A stretch of 64,000 bases of DNA from Janthinobacterium sp. PAMC25594 (GCF_019443505.1 NZ_CP080377.1:434001-498000); one strand, 5' to 3'; numbered from the stretch's first letter, positions 1 to 7,617 are shown. Program-made: numbers and translations. Notes: generated by a model not told the origin, from the letters alone.

Positions 1-305
1 ACCTGCAGGCCCGCTTCCGTCAGCACGACGAGTTTGACCCTGCGGTCCGTTTCCGACGGCTGGCGCTGCACGAAGCCCGATTTCACGAGCCGGTCCAGCA
101 TCGACACCATGGTGGGGTTTTCCACGCCCAGCTGGTGCGCCAGCTCGCTTTGCGAGGGCGGCTGCGGCGATTTGGCGATCATGGCAATGGCCATCCAGCT
201 CGCTTGCCCCAGGTCCAGGTCTTTCAGGCGCCGGTCGATCGCATGGCGCCAGCCGCGCGCCGTCTTGTGGAGCGCGGCGGAAAAGCGCTCTTCGATAGAA
301 ATCAT
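1..305 (-). CDS. MarR-family transcriptional regulator, 3' end outside window
   Basis: Reading the minus strand from the ATG at 305 gives a protein beginning MISIEERFSAALHKTARGW that stays open to the window edge, so about the first 100 residues are present. The stretch SQSELAHQLGVENPTMVSML followed by a basic wing (QRQPSETDRRVKLVVLTEAG) is the winged helix-turn-helix of MarR proteins: recognition helix, then a beta wing with the DRR signature. It faces the SRPBCC gene across a 133-bp gap holding a perfect inverted repeat, so it probably represses itself and that gene. The ligand is unknown. The C-terminal dimerisation helix is not visible. Confidence 0.85.
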   Translation of the reverse strand, partial: MISIEERFSAALHKTARGWRHAIDRRLKDLDLGQASWMAIAMIAKSPQPPSQSELAHQLGVENPTMVSMLDRLVKSGFVQRQPSETDRRVKLVVLTEAGLQ

Positions 306-323
306 AAGGTGAGTCGTCTAATG

Positions 324-337
324 GTTAGGTGTCTAAC
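324..337. promoter_or_regulatory. Candidate MarR operator
   Basis: GTTAG-gtgt-CTAAC is a perfect 5-bp inverted repeat with a 4-bp spacer, in the gap between the MarR and SRPBCC genes. A partial extra copy (GTCTAAT) lies just upstream at about 315-321. Short TTAG/CTAA-type palindromes are typical of MarR targets. Assignment to the neighbouring regulator is inferred from position. Confidence 0.55.
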
Positions 338-438
338 TAATATTCTAGCATACCGCTTTCCGCAGCGTGCGGGCCTTTCCCATTTTTGACGCGGCTGGTA
401 CATTGACATCCAGTCCATCACCATCATCAGGAGACAGC

Positions 439-969
439 ATGACCACCGCAGAACAGAAGCAGGACGGACAGCACCGCGACAGCAGCGACTTTGTCATCAC
501 GCAAACCTTCGACGCGCCGCGCGAACTGGTGTTCCAGTCGTGGGTGGAGCCGGAGCGCCTGGCGCAGTGGTGGGGCCCTGTCGGCTTTGAATTGAGCGTG
601 CTGGCGCTGGATTTGCAGCCGGGCGGCATTTTCCACTACGGCATGCGCGCCGACAATGGCTACGAAATGTGGGGCAAGTTCACCTACCAGGCCATCGAAG
701 CGCCTGCAAGGATCGTCTCGATCCTGTCGTTTGCCGACAAGCAGGGCAATGCCGTGCAGCACCCCGTCAGCGCCACCTGGCCATTGCAATCGTTCAATAC
801 CATGACCCTGACCGAGGAAAACGGCAAGACGACGATGACCTTGCGCTCCGCGCCGCACAAGGCGACGGATGAGCAGCATGAGACTTTCAAGCAGGGGTTT
901 GAGTCGATGAAGCAGGGGTTTAAGGCTACTTTCGGCCAGCTGGCACAGTACCTGGCGCGTGTTCAGTAA
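439..969 (+). CDS. SRPBCC (AHSA1-type) domain protein
   Basis: 176 residues. The start at 439 is chosen because AGGAGA lies 5-10 bases upstream and the frame before it has no ribosome site. The core fits the AHSA1/START-like fold: ITQTFDAPRELVFQSWVEPE near residues 19-38, followed by LAQWWGP (the usual L..WW.P motif), and a C-terminal helix (HETFKQGFESMKQGF) that closes the hydrophobic cavity. Such proteins bind small hydrophobic ligands, and despite the family name are not usually Hsp90 activators in bacteria. Pairing with a divergent regulator is common for the family. The substrate cannot be told from sequence. Probably cytosolic; no signal peptide. Confidence 0.85.
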   Translation: MTTAEQKQDGQHRDSSDFVITQTFDAPRELVFQSWVEPERLAQWWGPVGFELSVLALDLQPGGIFHYGMRADNGYEMWGKFTYQAIEAPARIVSILSFADKQGNAVQHPVSATWPLQSFNTMTLTEENGKTTMTLRSAPHKATDEQHETFKQGFESMKQGFKATFGQLAQYLARVQ

Positions 970-984
970 TATTTAAGAACGGCG

Positions 985-1103
985 GGCCGGAGTCGCGGGC
1001 CTGAGAAAATGACCATGGCTGCGTTGCTTGGGCTCGCCGTACTAACCGTACTGTCTTCGCCCGCGCGCCTTGCCCTGGCCATTTTTCAGGCCCGCTGGGC
1101 CCG
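985..1103. repeat. Long hyphenated palindrome, probable interspersed repeat
   Basis: The two arms match imperfectly over about 35 bases each (left 985-1019, right about 1072-1103; both read GCGGGCCTGA...AATG.CCA.GGC outward in). The centre holds a smaller palindrome, GTAC-taacc-GTAC, at 1039-1051. It directly follows the SRPBCC stop and could fold as a transcript end, but its size and nested design look like a dispersed palindromic element. The rest of the 970-1277 gap contains no gene that I can support. Confidence 0.5.
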
Positions 1104-1277
1104 GGGAGCCTTGGTTTGAGGTGCGGGTGTGTTCTTGCTGTCGTTGCCAGTTTGCGGTTGAGGAATGTCTGCTTGCGCCCCAAACCGGAAATTCAATTGG
1201 TCCAACTCGCCTAGGTTCGGGTTACCTGCGCAAGTCTGACTAATCTACTCTTGGTCGCGTATGGAAAGTAATAAGTA

Positions 1278-2264
1278 CTAAGGACTGTAGAACTGGCTAA
1301 GGCGTCCATTAGGATCGATCCTTAAGATGAAGTAATCGCCATTGAAGAGTACTGCCATGCGCCCTGATCTGACAAACTCTCCCGAGTTCGTCGCGAAGTG
1401 AAGAGCAAGCTCTTCGCGAATACTATCTAAGACTTTCTCGATTAGGTCCTTAAGGTCCGTCAGCTCATAAGGAAGGACAGTCTTTCCCTTAAAATTACCA
1501 ACCTGATAGGCATCTATGTGTCGCATTACGATGTGCAGGTAGGATTGCAAATCCCAGAAGACTTGCTTTTTCCCGTGCAGTATAACGGACGGGTTAAACC
1601 CGATGGCGTTAGCAAGTATCCTTTTCGCAGCATCACTGTCTAACGTCAATGACCGGTCTCCTAATCTCGCTCTCTCAAACTCAGCGCATACAGCGCCAAG
1701 TGCCGCTACTCGCTTAACGAATTCGTAGCTCGCTTTGGCTTCTAGCTCTTCCTTGGCCAGTGCATTTCGTGCAGCTTTCGCGTTTAACGATGCAAGTTGA
1801 ATGTTGACGTTCTCGCTTGCAGACTTCACAGTAAAGCCAAAAGTATCAAGGATGCGGCTATCGATCGTATTGTTTCGCATCCCCAGCATTGTCCCGACTA
1901 GGTCTTCTTTTTCATAATCGATCAATGCAGTTCCGCCGTTATGTTTCATGACCAGATAATTTACTAGTAGCTTCTGTGCGTCTAGCTTTGAAAAGTCAAC
2001 TTCAACTAAAACAATGTTCGGCACAATCTTCTTGCCTGTTGGGTGGCGGAGCGGCTGGCGGTTAAAGGTTGCGTAAGATATCTTAAAGAGGTCTTTGATA
2101 GCGACGCCCTTGTACTTTAAAGTCTTTCTTTGTTGAACAGTTAGCGCAGGATCTCGGCAGTCTATCCGTAGAACCGCTAGATCGTTATAAGCTGAGTTAC
2201 TATTCGCAAGCTCGTTTGTTTGCTCGTTCATGTCAACTTTGTTGAACAGAACCCCGGTGACCAT
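1278..2264 (-). other. Unknown 329-residue protein region downstream of the IS end
   Basis: This is the non-transposase part of the fused frame. A native start is available one base beyond the IS end (ATG at 2264, MVTGVLFNKVDMNEQ...), with another at 2231, but neither has a clear ribosome site. Visible features: an early charged segment RIDCRDPALTVQQRK, a central hydrophobic/charged region, a coiled-coil-like stretch rich in Ala, Glu and Lys (AKAARNALAKEELEAKASY), and a beta-rich end. The layout loosely recalls phage-defence DGQHR/DndB proteins, but I cannot see their defining motif, so I assign no function. It is AT-richer than all neighbours, indicating transfer. Confidence 0.45.
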
Positions 2265-3266
2265 GTGTCCGTAGTTGTCAAGACCGGCCTGGTTATATAC
2301 GCGTTTAACGAATAATTCCGGCTTTTTCTCCTGCCATTTCTTCATCGCCTGAATCGGTGTTGCGTTATCCAAGGCGCGCTGGGGAATGTTGTGGTTGTAG
2401 ATTTTCAGGTAATTGCGCAGCGTCGATTCCAGTTCGGCCCGGGAGCCGAAACGAGTCTGGTTGACGACCTCGCTGATACGGCCATTGAAGCGTTCGACCA
2501 TGCCGTTGGTTTGCGGGTGACGCGGCGGAATCAATCGATGTTCGATCACCAATTGCTTGCACAGCACGTCAAAGACATGCTTGCCGCTCGGGATACGGTC
2601 GCCGCTGACAGGGTCTTTTTTCTTGCTGGTAAAACGGTCGGTGAACTGGCTGCCGTTGTCAGTGAGTAGTTTGACGATGGTGATCGGGCAAGCATTTTTC
2701 AGTTTGAGCAGGAAGTCGGTACTGCTGCTGTCGGACTGGTTGGCATAGATTTCCATGAAGACCCAGCGTGTGGCGCGGTCAATGGCGACGAACAGGTAAC
2801 GGCGTTCGGTTTCATCGAGCATCTGCGGTAAGTACTTGATATCCATATGTAAAAAGCCCGGCTCGTAGTCCTTGAACGACTTTTTGGTAACCGGTTTGTC
2901 GTCTTCGAGTGCGGCCATTTTAAGCAAACTGGAGACACCATGGCGCCGCAAGCAGCGGCCCAGGGCGCCACGCGAAAGCGCCGGGTTGACGAACTCACGC
3001 GCCACCGCCAGCAAGTCGTCGGTGGGCAAAAGCAAGGTGGTGCGTAGCGCGATGACGACCAGTTCCTGCGCTGGCGTCAGCGTCGTATGCATGGTGTGGG
3101 GCCGGTGCGAACGGTCCTCGGCGCTGTCGCGGTTCTGCCATTTACGGATCGTCAGGCGGCTCACGTTATAGCGCTCGGCAAGCTCCCGTTGGGGCAGTGT
3201 CGAGTTGCGGATTTCTTCCCGGATCAGGTGGGTGGTGCGGGCTCGGCTGTGAAGGGCTTGGGTCAT
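1278..3266 (-). CDS. IS481-family transposase read through into an unknown C-terminal domain
   Basis: 662 residues in one open frame. Residues 1-~330 are an IS481/IS3-like DDE transposase: N-terminal helix-turn-helix (LPQRELAERYNVSRLTIRKW), then the rve core with catalytic D (HMDIKYLP), D (LLTDNGSQFT) and E (TNGMVERFNGR), ending in the family's usual PELFVKRVYNQAGLD. IS481 transposases normally stop about here. Instead the frame crosses the IS terminal repeat and continues about 330 more residues (from HMVTGVLFNKV to LSQFYSP) with no family I recognise and visibly lower GC. The fusion may be accidental or may be translated; see the separate entry for the tail. Confidence 0.8.
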   Translation of the reverse strand: MTQALHSRARTTHLIREEIRNSTLPQRELAERYNVSRLTIRKWQNRDSAEDRSHRPHTMHTTLTPAQELVVIALRTTLLLPTDDLLAVAREFVNPALSRGALGRCLRRHGVSSLLKMAALEDDKPVTKKSFKDYEPGFLHMDIKYLPQMLDETERRYLFVAIDRATRWVFMEIYANQSDSSSTDFLLKLKNACPITIVKLLTDNGSQFTDRFTSKKKDPVSGDRIPSGKHVFDVLCKQLVIEHRLIPPRHPQTNGMVERFNGRISEVVNQTRFGSRAELESTLRNYLKIYNHNIPQRALDNATPIQAMKKWQEKKPELFVKRVYNQAGLDNYGHMVTGVLFNKVDMNEQTNELANSNSAYNDLAVLRIDCRDPALTVQQRKTLKYKGVAIKDLFKISYATFNRQPLRHPTGKKIVPNIVLVEVDFSKLDAQKLLVNYLVMKHNGGTALIDYEKEDLVGTMLGMRNNTIDSRILDTFGFTVKSASENVNIQLASLNAKAARNALAKEELEAKASYEFVKRVAALGAVCAEFERARLGDRSLTLDSDAAKRILANAIGFNPSVILHGKKQVFWDLQSYLHIVMRHIDAYQVGNFKGKTVLPYELTDLKDLIEKVLDSIREELALHFATNSGEFVRSGRMAVLFNGDYFILRIDPNGRLSQFYSP

Positions 3267-3297
3267 GGCGCTGGCGGTGAGGTGACAGGAATCAACA
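2266..3297 (-). mobile_element. IS481-family insertion sequence, about 1.03 kb
   Basis: Boundaries come from matching ends: outward to inward the 3297 end reads TGTTGATTCCTGTCACC and the 2266 end reads TGTCCGTAGTTGTCAAGACC. They share TGT at the tip and TGTCA at positions 11-15, the layout of IS481 terminal repeats. One transposase gene fills the element. I could not find a convincing target duplication (flanks CCATG before 2266, GTGTAC after 3297), so a later deletion next to one end is possible. The transposase core is intact. Confidence 0.7.
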
Positions 3298-3353
3298 GTG
3301 TACTCAACAGGCGCCTGGCTTTGAAGTAGGGCAAGCTGCGAATAGGAATATGA

Positions 3354-3705
3354 TCACCCAATTCTAAACACGTAGTCAGTTTCAGCTTTGCTGTTGTGCC
3401 GAAACATAAAACAGGTCATGTTCCTTTCAATACCAATCATCTCGTGCAGGTCGCGCAGGTGAAACTCTCTCCCTGCAACTTCAACTCCAGGTATGCCTAT
3501 CGAGTGCAAGTCTGTTATTTCGTATGTGCCAATCAATGCATTCTCCAGTACTGCTTCGATAGACGATCGCCAAGTCATCACCAGGTGCGGAACCTTCTGG
3601 GGCAACGCCGCGATTGGACGATTCTTCTCGACGCTGAAAACAGAACGGCTTAGCAAGAGGCACTACCTTTGTTATGTCGCCTGCTTCAGGCAACACTGTC
3701 ATCAT
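3354..3705 (-). pseudogene. Unknown gene, apparently frameshifted, downstream of a hydrolase remnant
   Basis: A start at 3705 (MMTVLPEAGDITKVVPLAKPF) overlaps the stop of the hydrolase remnant in an ATGA, as in a real operon. That frame soon loses sense, but a second frame beginning near 3650 continues plausibly (FSVEKNRPIAALPQKVPHLV ... NSKAETDYVFRIG) to a stop at 3354. Joining the two needs one frameshift in the run near TTCTGTTTTCAG (about 3640-3655). Alternatively only the 100-residue frame 3354-3656 is translated. No family is recognised. The GC content is lower than in the flanking core genes. Confidence 0.4.
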
Positions 3706-3831
3706 TGCGCGCCGATCCCCAGCATCTCCCGAATCACCGGCAAAATCATCCCCCAAGCATTCGACGTCGCGGCAATCTCGTCATAATGGCTGGCGCCGGG
3801 CAAGATCAGCACTTCCGCATGGTCGCCGGCC
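3702..3831 (-). pseudogene. C-terminal remnant of a second alpha/beta hydrolase gene
   Basis: The minus strand encodes AGDHAEVLILPGASHYDEIA then ATSNAWGMILPVIREMLGIG before a stop at 3704-3702. This matches the last ~42 codons of the intact hydrolase at 5494-6399 almost residue for residue, including the catalytic His in GASHYDE, with diverged third positions and a changed tail. Homology stops abruptly at 3831, where a 54-bp repeat begins close by. The rest of the gene, including the nucleophile, is missing. It is therefore a truncated paralogue or relic of a duplicated operon, since the next gene also begins with an ATGA overlap as at 5497. Confidence 0.75.
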
Positions 3832-3851
3832 TTGTGAGCGTTTGAGAGCGT

Positions 3852-3905
3852 TTGAGGGTCAGGTCTGCCATTCCGACACAGGCCCAGCTATGCGAATCCC
3901 CAAGC
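3852..3905 (+). repeat. 54-bp direct repeat, copy A
   Basis: The segment starts TTGAGGGTCAGGTCTGCCAT and ends GCGAATCCCCAAGC. It matches 4705-4758 over the full 54 bases with one visible mismatch. A short tandem (GCGTTTGAG twice) precedes it. A related inverted fragment is at 4019-4038. The arrangement resembles REP-type dispersed sequences mobilised by RAYT transposases, but no such transposase is in the window. Confidence 0.75.
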
Positions 3906-4018
3906 CGAAGTCTCTGCGTAAGCTCAGCGTCTGTACGCATACGCAGCATAGTTAGTCGAGCCGTATTGACAATTAATAAATCATAGTTTGCTGTGAGCCT
4001 AACCCCAAGGCTGAGATC

Positions 4019-4038
4019 GTGTCCGAATGGCAGACCTG
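4019..4038 (-). repeat. Inverted partial copy of the 54-bp repeat
   Basis: GTGTCCGAATGGCAGACCTG is the reverse complement of the CAGGTCTGCCATTCCGACAC core of the 54-bp repeat with one change. It lies just downstream of the 4058-4660 gene, so that gene is bracketed by an inverted fragment and by copy B. Confidence 0.65.
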
Positions 4039-4057
4039 GCCCAGCCCCCTCAGACGG

Positions 4058-4660
4058 TTATCTACTGTAGAAATTTAGCTTGGTCCTATAGCTCCACTCA
4101 TCCCAAGGTACGAGGCCAAAGAGCGCATTCATCACCTGAACGAGCAGAAGCGCCGTAAGGTAGGAATCAGAGGTGACTTCGCCCGTACTTAGATTGCGGT
4201 AAACCGGTGGCTCACCTTCTTCCTCAATAAACGACTCTGCTTGCAGCCACGGCAGCTCGAATTTATTTGGCGTTCCTACATCCGTCGTCTTGTCCATGGT
4301 GTGAACTCGTGAGCGAACCGTGATGCCGTTTTTAACGATGGCATAGCCAAACGAGCCGCCCGAATCATAATGACAGAAAACGACAATTAGCTCTGGTTCC
4401 CCGAGTGCCGCAAATACTGAAGGCTCTAGCGATTGCCCATCGAAGAGAATTTCTCCCGCAATCTCACTGTTATAAAGAAAGGTCGCGCCGTTCTTTGACT
4501 CGACTGCCAGATTGCCCGGCACACGGATATCATGCGCATTTTGCGTTTCTGGCGGCTTGAAAGAGCTACTTCCAAAGACCCTCTGCACTAGCTCCTGCTC
4601 GTCCATCGTGGATGCGTTAGGCCGAAATGCCAACCCCGCTGTAGATAATCCCAAACTCAA
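4058..4660 (-). CDS. Hypothetical protein between repeat copies
   Basis: 200 residues from the ATG at 4660; a later start at MDEQELVQRVFG (4606) is also possible. No signal peptide or membrane segment stands out except a mildly hydrophobic C-terminal helix (YLTALLLVQVMNALFGLVPW). It contains a beta-rich centre (NGATFLYNSEIAGEILFDG, ELIVVFCHYDSGGSFGYAIV). I do not recognise the family. It is lower in GC than neighbouring core genes and sits inside a set of 54-bp repeats with no operon partner, which suggests a recently acquired orphan. A soluble cytosolic protein is the best guess. Confidence 0.6.
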   Translation of the reverse strand: MSLGLSTAGLAFRPNASTMDEQELVQRVFGSSSFKPPETQNAHDIRVPGNLAVESKNGATFLYNSEIAGEILFDGQSLEPSVFAALGEPELIVVFCHYDSGGSFGYAIVKNGITVRSRVHTMDKTTDVGTPNKFELPWLQAESFIEEEGEPPVYRNLSTGEVTSDSYLTALLLVQVMNALFGLVPWDEWSYRTKLNFYSR

Positions 4661-4704
4661 CTCCTTTGTCAGTTATCTGAAACTAGCCGTCGTCGTTCGC
4701 ACGC

Positions 4705-4758
4705 TTGAGGGTCAGGTCTGCCATTCCGACACAGGCTCAGCTATGCGAATCCCCAAGC
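4705..4758 (+). repeat. 54-bp direct repeat, copy B
   Basis: Second full copy of the repeat at 3852-3905, lying upstream of the 4058-4660 gene. The remaining DNA to 4987 (about 230 bases) contains no gene or RNA that I can support. Confidence 0.75.
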
Positions 4759-4987
4759 TGATGTTTCTGCGTATGAATCGCCACCATTTCAATAGGCACT
4801 GCTGCATCTCTTAAAGGAGACCGCAGGTGTGCCACTCCAAGCGCCAGAATTTAGCAACGACCTCGTTTGGCAGGTAGTGGCCGACTGCGGCAATGAGCAT
4901 AACGAATTACCAAGCGAGAAAAGTCACACATTGTCACGCCGACCGCTTGACTCCGCAGGCGATCATCGTCCGTAATGCGGGGAGCTG

Positions 4988-5497
4988 TCACGACTCATCG
5001 CGCTCGGCATCGCGCTCGCGGCAGCTCAGGGACGCATAGTGCGCCTTGGGCACCTTGTTCTTGATCGCCACTTCGCGCAGGTTATGTGCAAAATCAATAT
5101 GATCGGTCAGGGTGCAGCGGTTGGCGCGGGCGAACTGTTGCAGATTCTTGATGCTGCCATGGACTTTCAGCGTGATCCCGACGCCGGGGCTGGCGCAGCA
5201 GCCTATGTATTTGCTGCGGTATTCTTCTTCGATCAGCACCAGTTCGTGGCCCATGAAGGGCACTGGCTTGTCCAGCAGGTAGTAGTCGGTGTAGTCGAAG
5301 CGCTGGCGGGGCGTTTTGCTGACCAGACCGGAGTGCTGGTAGGCGCGGATGGCCCGGCCGGACGTACCCGTCCGTTCGGTGGTGCCCTTTTTGAGCTACA
5401 TGGCATGCAGCAAGCCGCTTTCGAGTGACGCGGTGTCGGCGGCGAACGCCATGGCGGAGCAGGCGGCAAGCAGGGTGAAGGCGATGGCGCGCTTCAT
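4988..5497 (-). pseudogene. Secreted unknown protein interrupted by an in-frame amber codon
   Basis: From the ATG at 5497 the frame reads a Sec-type signal peptide (MKRAIAFTLLAACSAMAFA|AD), reaches TAG at codon 34 (5398-5396), then stays open in the same frame to TGA at 4988: LKKGTTERTGTSGRAIRAYQ ... VPFMGHELVLIEEEYRSKYI ... SCRERDAERDES. No frameshift is needed; one C-to-T change of a CAG codon would explain it. The gene would otherwise encode 169 residues with several conserved-looking Cys (CCASPG, NRC, SLSC). It overlaps the hydrolase stop by ATGA, so the two were translationally coupled. The family is unknown. Confidence 0.7.
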
Positions 5498-6399
5498 TTC
5501 GCCTCCATTGCCAGCATCTGTTTGATTACCGGCAAGATCATCCGCCATGCATTCGATGTGGCGGCAATCTCGTCATAGTGGCTGGCGCCGGGCAAGATCA
5601 GCACTTCCGCATGGTCGCCGGCCAGCTTGGCCCTGGCCGCATAGTCGTGCGCGACGCGGGGAGGGGAGATGGTGTCGAGTTCTCCGGTCGCCAGCACGGT
5701 GCGGCTGCCGTTGGGCATCAGGTCGGCGGCGTTGGTGTCGCTGTAGATGTCGGGACGCTCAGTGCTGGCGCTGCCTGCCAGTTGCGCCATGTCGCGTTCG
5801 CAGCTGCTCTTGATCAATTCCTTTTCATGGCGCAGGTCGGCCAGGCCGCCCAGGCTGAGGATATTCTTGATTGGCAGGAAGCTGTCGCGGTACAGGGGGC
5901 TGGTCTTGGGCAGCTTTTCCCTTCCGGCGATCCATTGCACCAGCTGGCCGCCGGCCGAGTGGCCCATGGCGAGGATGCGCTTCACGTCCAGCTGGTACTG
6001 GGGTGCGTGCTGGCGCAGGCTGTCGAGCGCCGCGTGCATGTCTTCATAGGTGCCCGGGTAGCCCCCGCCCGGCTCGTCGACGCGGCGGTATTCGACATTC
6101 CACACGGCGATGCCTTGCGCCACCAGGGCGCTGGCCACGTTGCGCATCTGCCCGATGCCGCCGAAGGCCACCGTCCAGCAGCCGCCATGCACGAGCACGA
6201 CGACGGGGAACGGTCCCGCACCAGTCGGCCGGAACAGCTGCGCGTACTGCGACGGCGCGGGGCCATACGCGAGCTGCGCCGTGGGCGCTGGGCCGTTCAG
6301 GGCCAGGTAGTCATCCAGGCTCATGGGGGAGGCGACGGCGCCGTGGGTGGAGGCGAGCAGGGCGGTGGCGAGCAGGGAGGATGGCAGGGACGTGGGCAT
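5494..6399 (-). CDS. Secreted alpha/beta-hydrolase, esterase/lipase-like
   Basis: 301 residues from the ATG at 6399; an upstream GTG at 6429 would add ten residues ahead of the signal peptide and is less likely. A hydrophobic leader (LPSSLLATALLASTHGAVA) suggests export. Family marks: oxyanion loop HGG at 71-73, nucleophile elbow GHSAGG with Ser148, an acid in GELDTISPP and a His in GASHYDE near the C-terminus. The family (BD-FAE/esterase type) cleaves carboxyl esters; the substrate is unknown. Its stop overlaps the next gene by ATGA. A 3'-end remnant of a close paralogue lies at 3702-3831. Confidence 0.85.
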   Translation of the reverse strand: MPTSLPSSLLATALLASTHGAVASPMSLDDYLALNGPAPTAQLAYGPAPSQYAQLFRPTGAGPFPVVVLVHGGCWTVAFGGIGQMRNVASALVAQGIAVWNVEYRRVDEPGGGYPGTYEDMHAALDSLRQHAPQYQLDVKRILAMGHSAGGQLVQWIAGREKLPKTSPLYRDSFLPIKNILSLGGLADLRHEKELIKSSCERDMAQLAGSASTERPDIYSDTNAADLMPNGSRTVLATGELDTISPPRVAHDYAARAKLAGDHAEVLILPGASHYDEIAATSNAWRMILPVIKQMLAMEAK

Positions 6400-6441
6400 C
6401 GTTGCTTTCGCTTGAGAATAGAACAACACTGTAGCATAGGC

Positions 6442-7617
6442 TTACTGCGCAGAAAACAGCCCGCTGCCCCAGGCGCGCGCCATGTCCGCCACGATTTTCC
6501 GCGTATCGGCCTGGCGCGCTTGCGCGTCGCGCTGGCGGCAAGCAGCCTCATCTAACTGGAACAGCGACTGCGCCATCGCTCTCGCCTGCAAGGTGATCTG
6601 CCGCGTCTTCGGCTGGCGCCTTGCCGTGTACGCCTGCAGGCGCTCTTCCAGGGAACCGTCCGCTTGCAGGCACTGCGCCAGCTGCCAGGCATCTTCCAGC
6701 GCCTGGCATGCGCCTTGTCCCGAGGTGGGCAGGGCGGCGTGGGCGGCGTCGCCCACCAGCAAGACATTGCCGCGCTGCCAGCGCTCCACGGGATCATGGT
6801 CGTGGATGGCGATTTGCCGCAGCGCCTGCGGTTCGCCGTGCCGTATCACGCGGCGCACGGCTTGCGGCCAGGCGTCGAACAGCCGCGCCAGGTGCTCCTG
6901 CAAGTGGGCGGGCTGACTTGACGGGGGCGTGGGCGCCGTTTGCGCGCCCGCCCAATAATACGTGTGCGGGGAAACGGGCACGATGCCAAAGCGCAAGCCA
7001 CAGCCCCAGTAGTCGTGGATGGCCGGCGCATCGAAGAGCTGCGGTTCACCGGGCGGCAATTGCGTGATGCCCACCCAGTTGATGAAACCCTGGTAGCGGG
7101 GAGAACTGTCGCCCGTCACGTACTGCCTCGCGGCCGAGCGCATCCGGCCTTCGGCGCCCAGGATCATGTCCGCCTGCAGCACGCGGCCATCGGCCAGGTG
7201 CACCAGCCCTTGCTGCTGCGCATCGCCGGACAGCGACATCACCGGCTGCCCGTACTCCACCCGCACGCCCAGTTCCCGCAGCCGGGTCAACAAGATCGCT
7301 TGCAGGTCGCGCCGCAGGATGGCATGGCTGGCGTGGCCCATGGCGGCGTCGAGCTGGCCGATGTCCAGCGCACTGAGCAGATTGCCGTGGCGGTCCAGGC
7401 GGCGCATTTCCACGGGCGTGCCGGCGCGGGACGCCACGGCACCCAGCAGATCGAGCTGGTCCAGCACATGGCTGGCGTTCGGCCACAGCACGACGCCGCC
7501 GCCCATGGTGTCGGGCGACGGCTGGCGCTCCACGAGAGTAATTTGATGGCCGTGGCGCTGCAGGGCCAGCGCGCAGGCGGCGCCAGCGATACCGGCGCCC
7601 AGGATCAGGATCTGCAT
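6442..7617 (-). CDS. FAD-dependent aromatic monooxygenase (group A flavoprotein)
   Basis: 391 residues, start MQILILGAG at 7617 with AAGGAA upstream. An N-terminal Rossmann motif GAGIAGAACALAL binds FAD, RR.L at HAILRRDLQAIL follows, and the second FAD motif GDAAHAALPTSGQGACQALE lies in the C-terminal third. This is the p-hydroxybenzoate/salicylate hydroxylase fold, which uses NAD(P)H and O2 to hydroxylate aromatic rings. The substrate is unknown. It is divergent from the LysR gene at 7714 with a 96-bp shared control region, the standard arrangement for an inducible oxidative enzyme. Cytosolic. Confidence 0.87.
   Translation of the reverse strand: MQILILGAGIAGAACALALQRHGHQITLVERQPSPDTMGGGVVLWPNASHVLDQLDLLGAVASRAGTPVEMRRLDRHGNLLSALDIGQLDAAMGHASHAILRRDLQAILLTRLRELGVRVEYGQPVMSLSGDAQQQGLVHLADGRVLQADMILGAEGRMRSAARQYVTGDSSPRYQGFINWVGITQLPPGEPQLFDAPAIHDYWGCGLRFGIVPVSPHTYYWAGAQTAPTPPSSQPAHLQEHLARLFDAWPQAVRRVIRHGEPQALRQIAIHDHDPVERWQRGNVLLVGDAAHAALPTSGQGACQALEDAWQLAQCLQADGSLEERLQAYTARRQPKTRQITLQARAMAQSLFQLDEAACRQRDAQARQADTRKIVADMARAWGSGLFSAQ

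Noticed and set aside
2262..2277. Outward promoter at the IS end (TTGACA on the minus strand) driving the unknown tail gene
   Set aside because: No acceptable -10 occurs 16-18 bases downstream; the sequence there is GC-rich (ACCGGG).
2228..3297. Target-site duplication of the IS
   Set aside because: Flanking bases (CCATG against GTGTAC) do not match, so no duplication can be claimed.
5578..6555. Long plus-strand frame across the hydrolase gene
   Set aside because: Shadow frame of a high-GC gene; composition biased to Ala/Gly/Arg/Gln with no domain.
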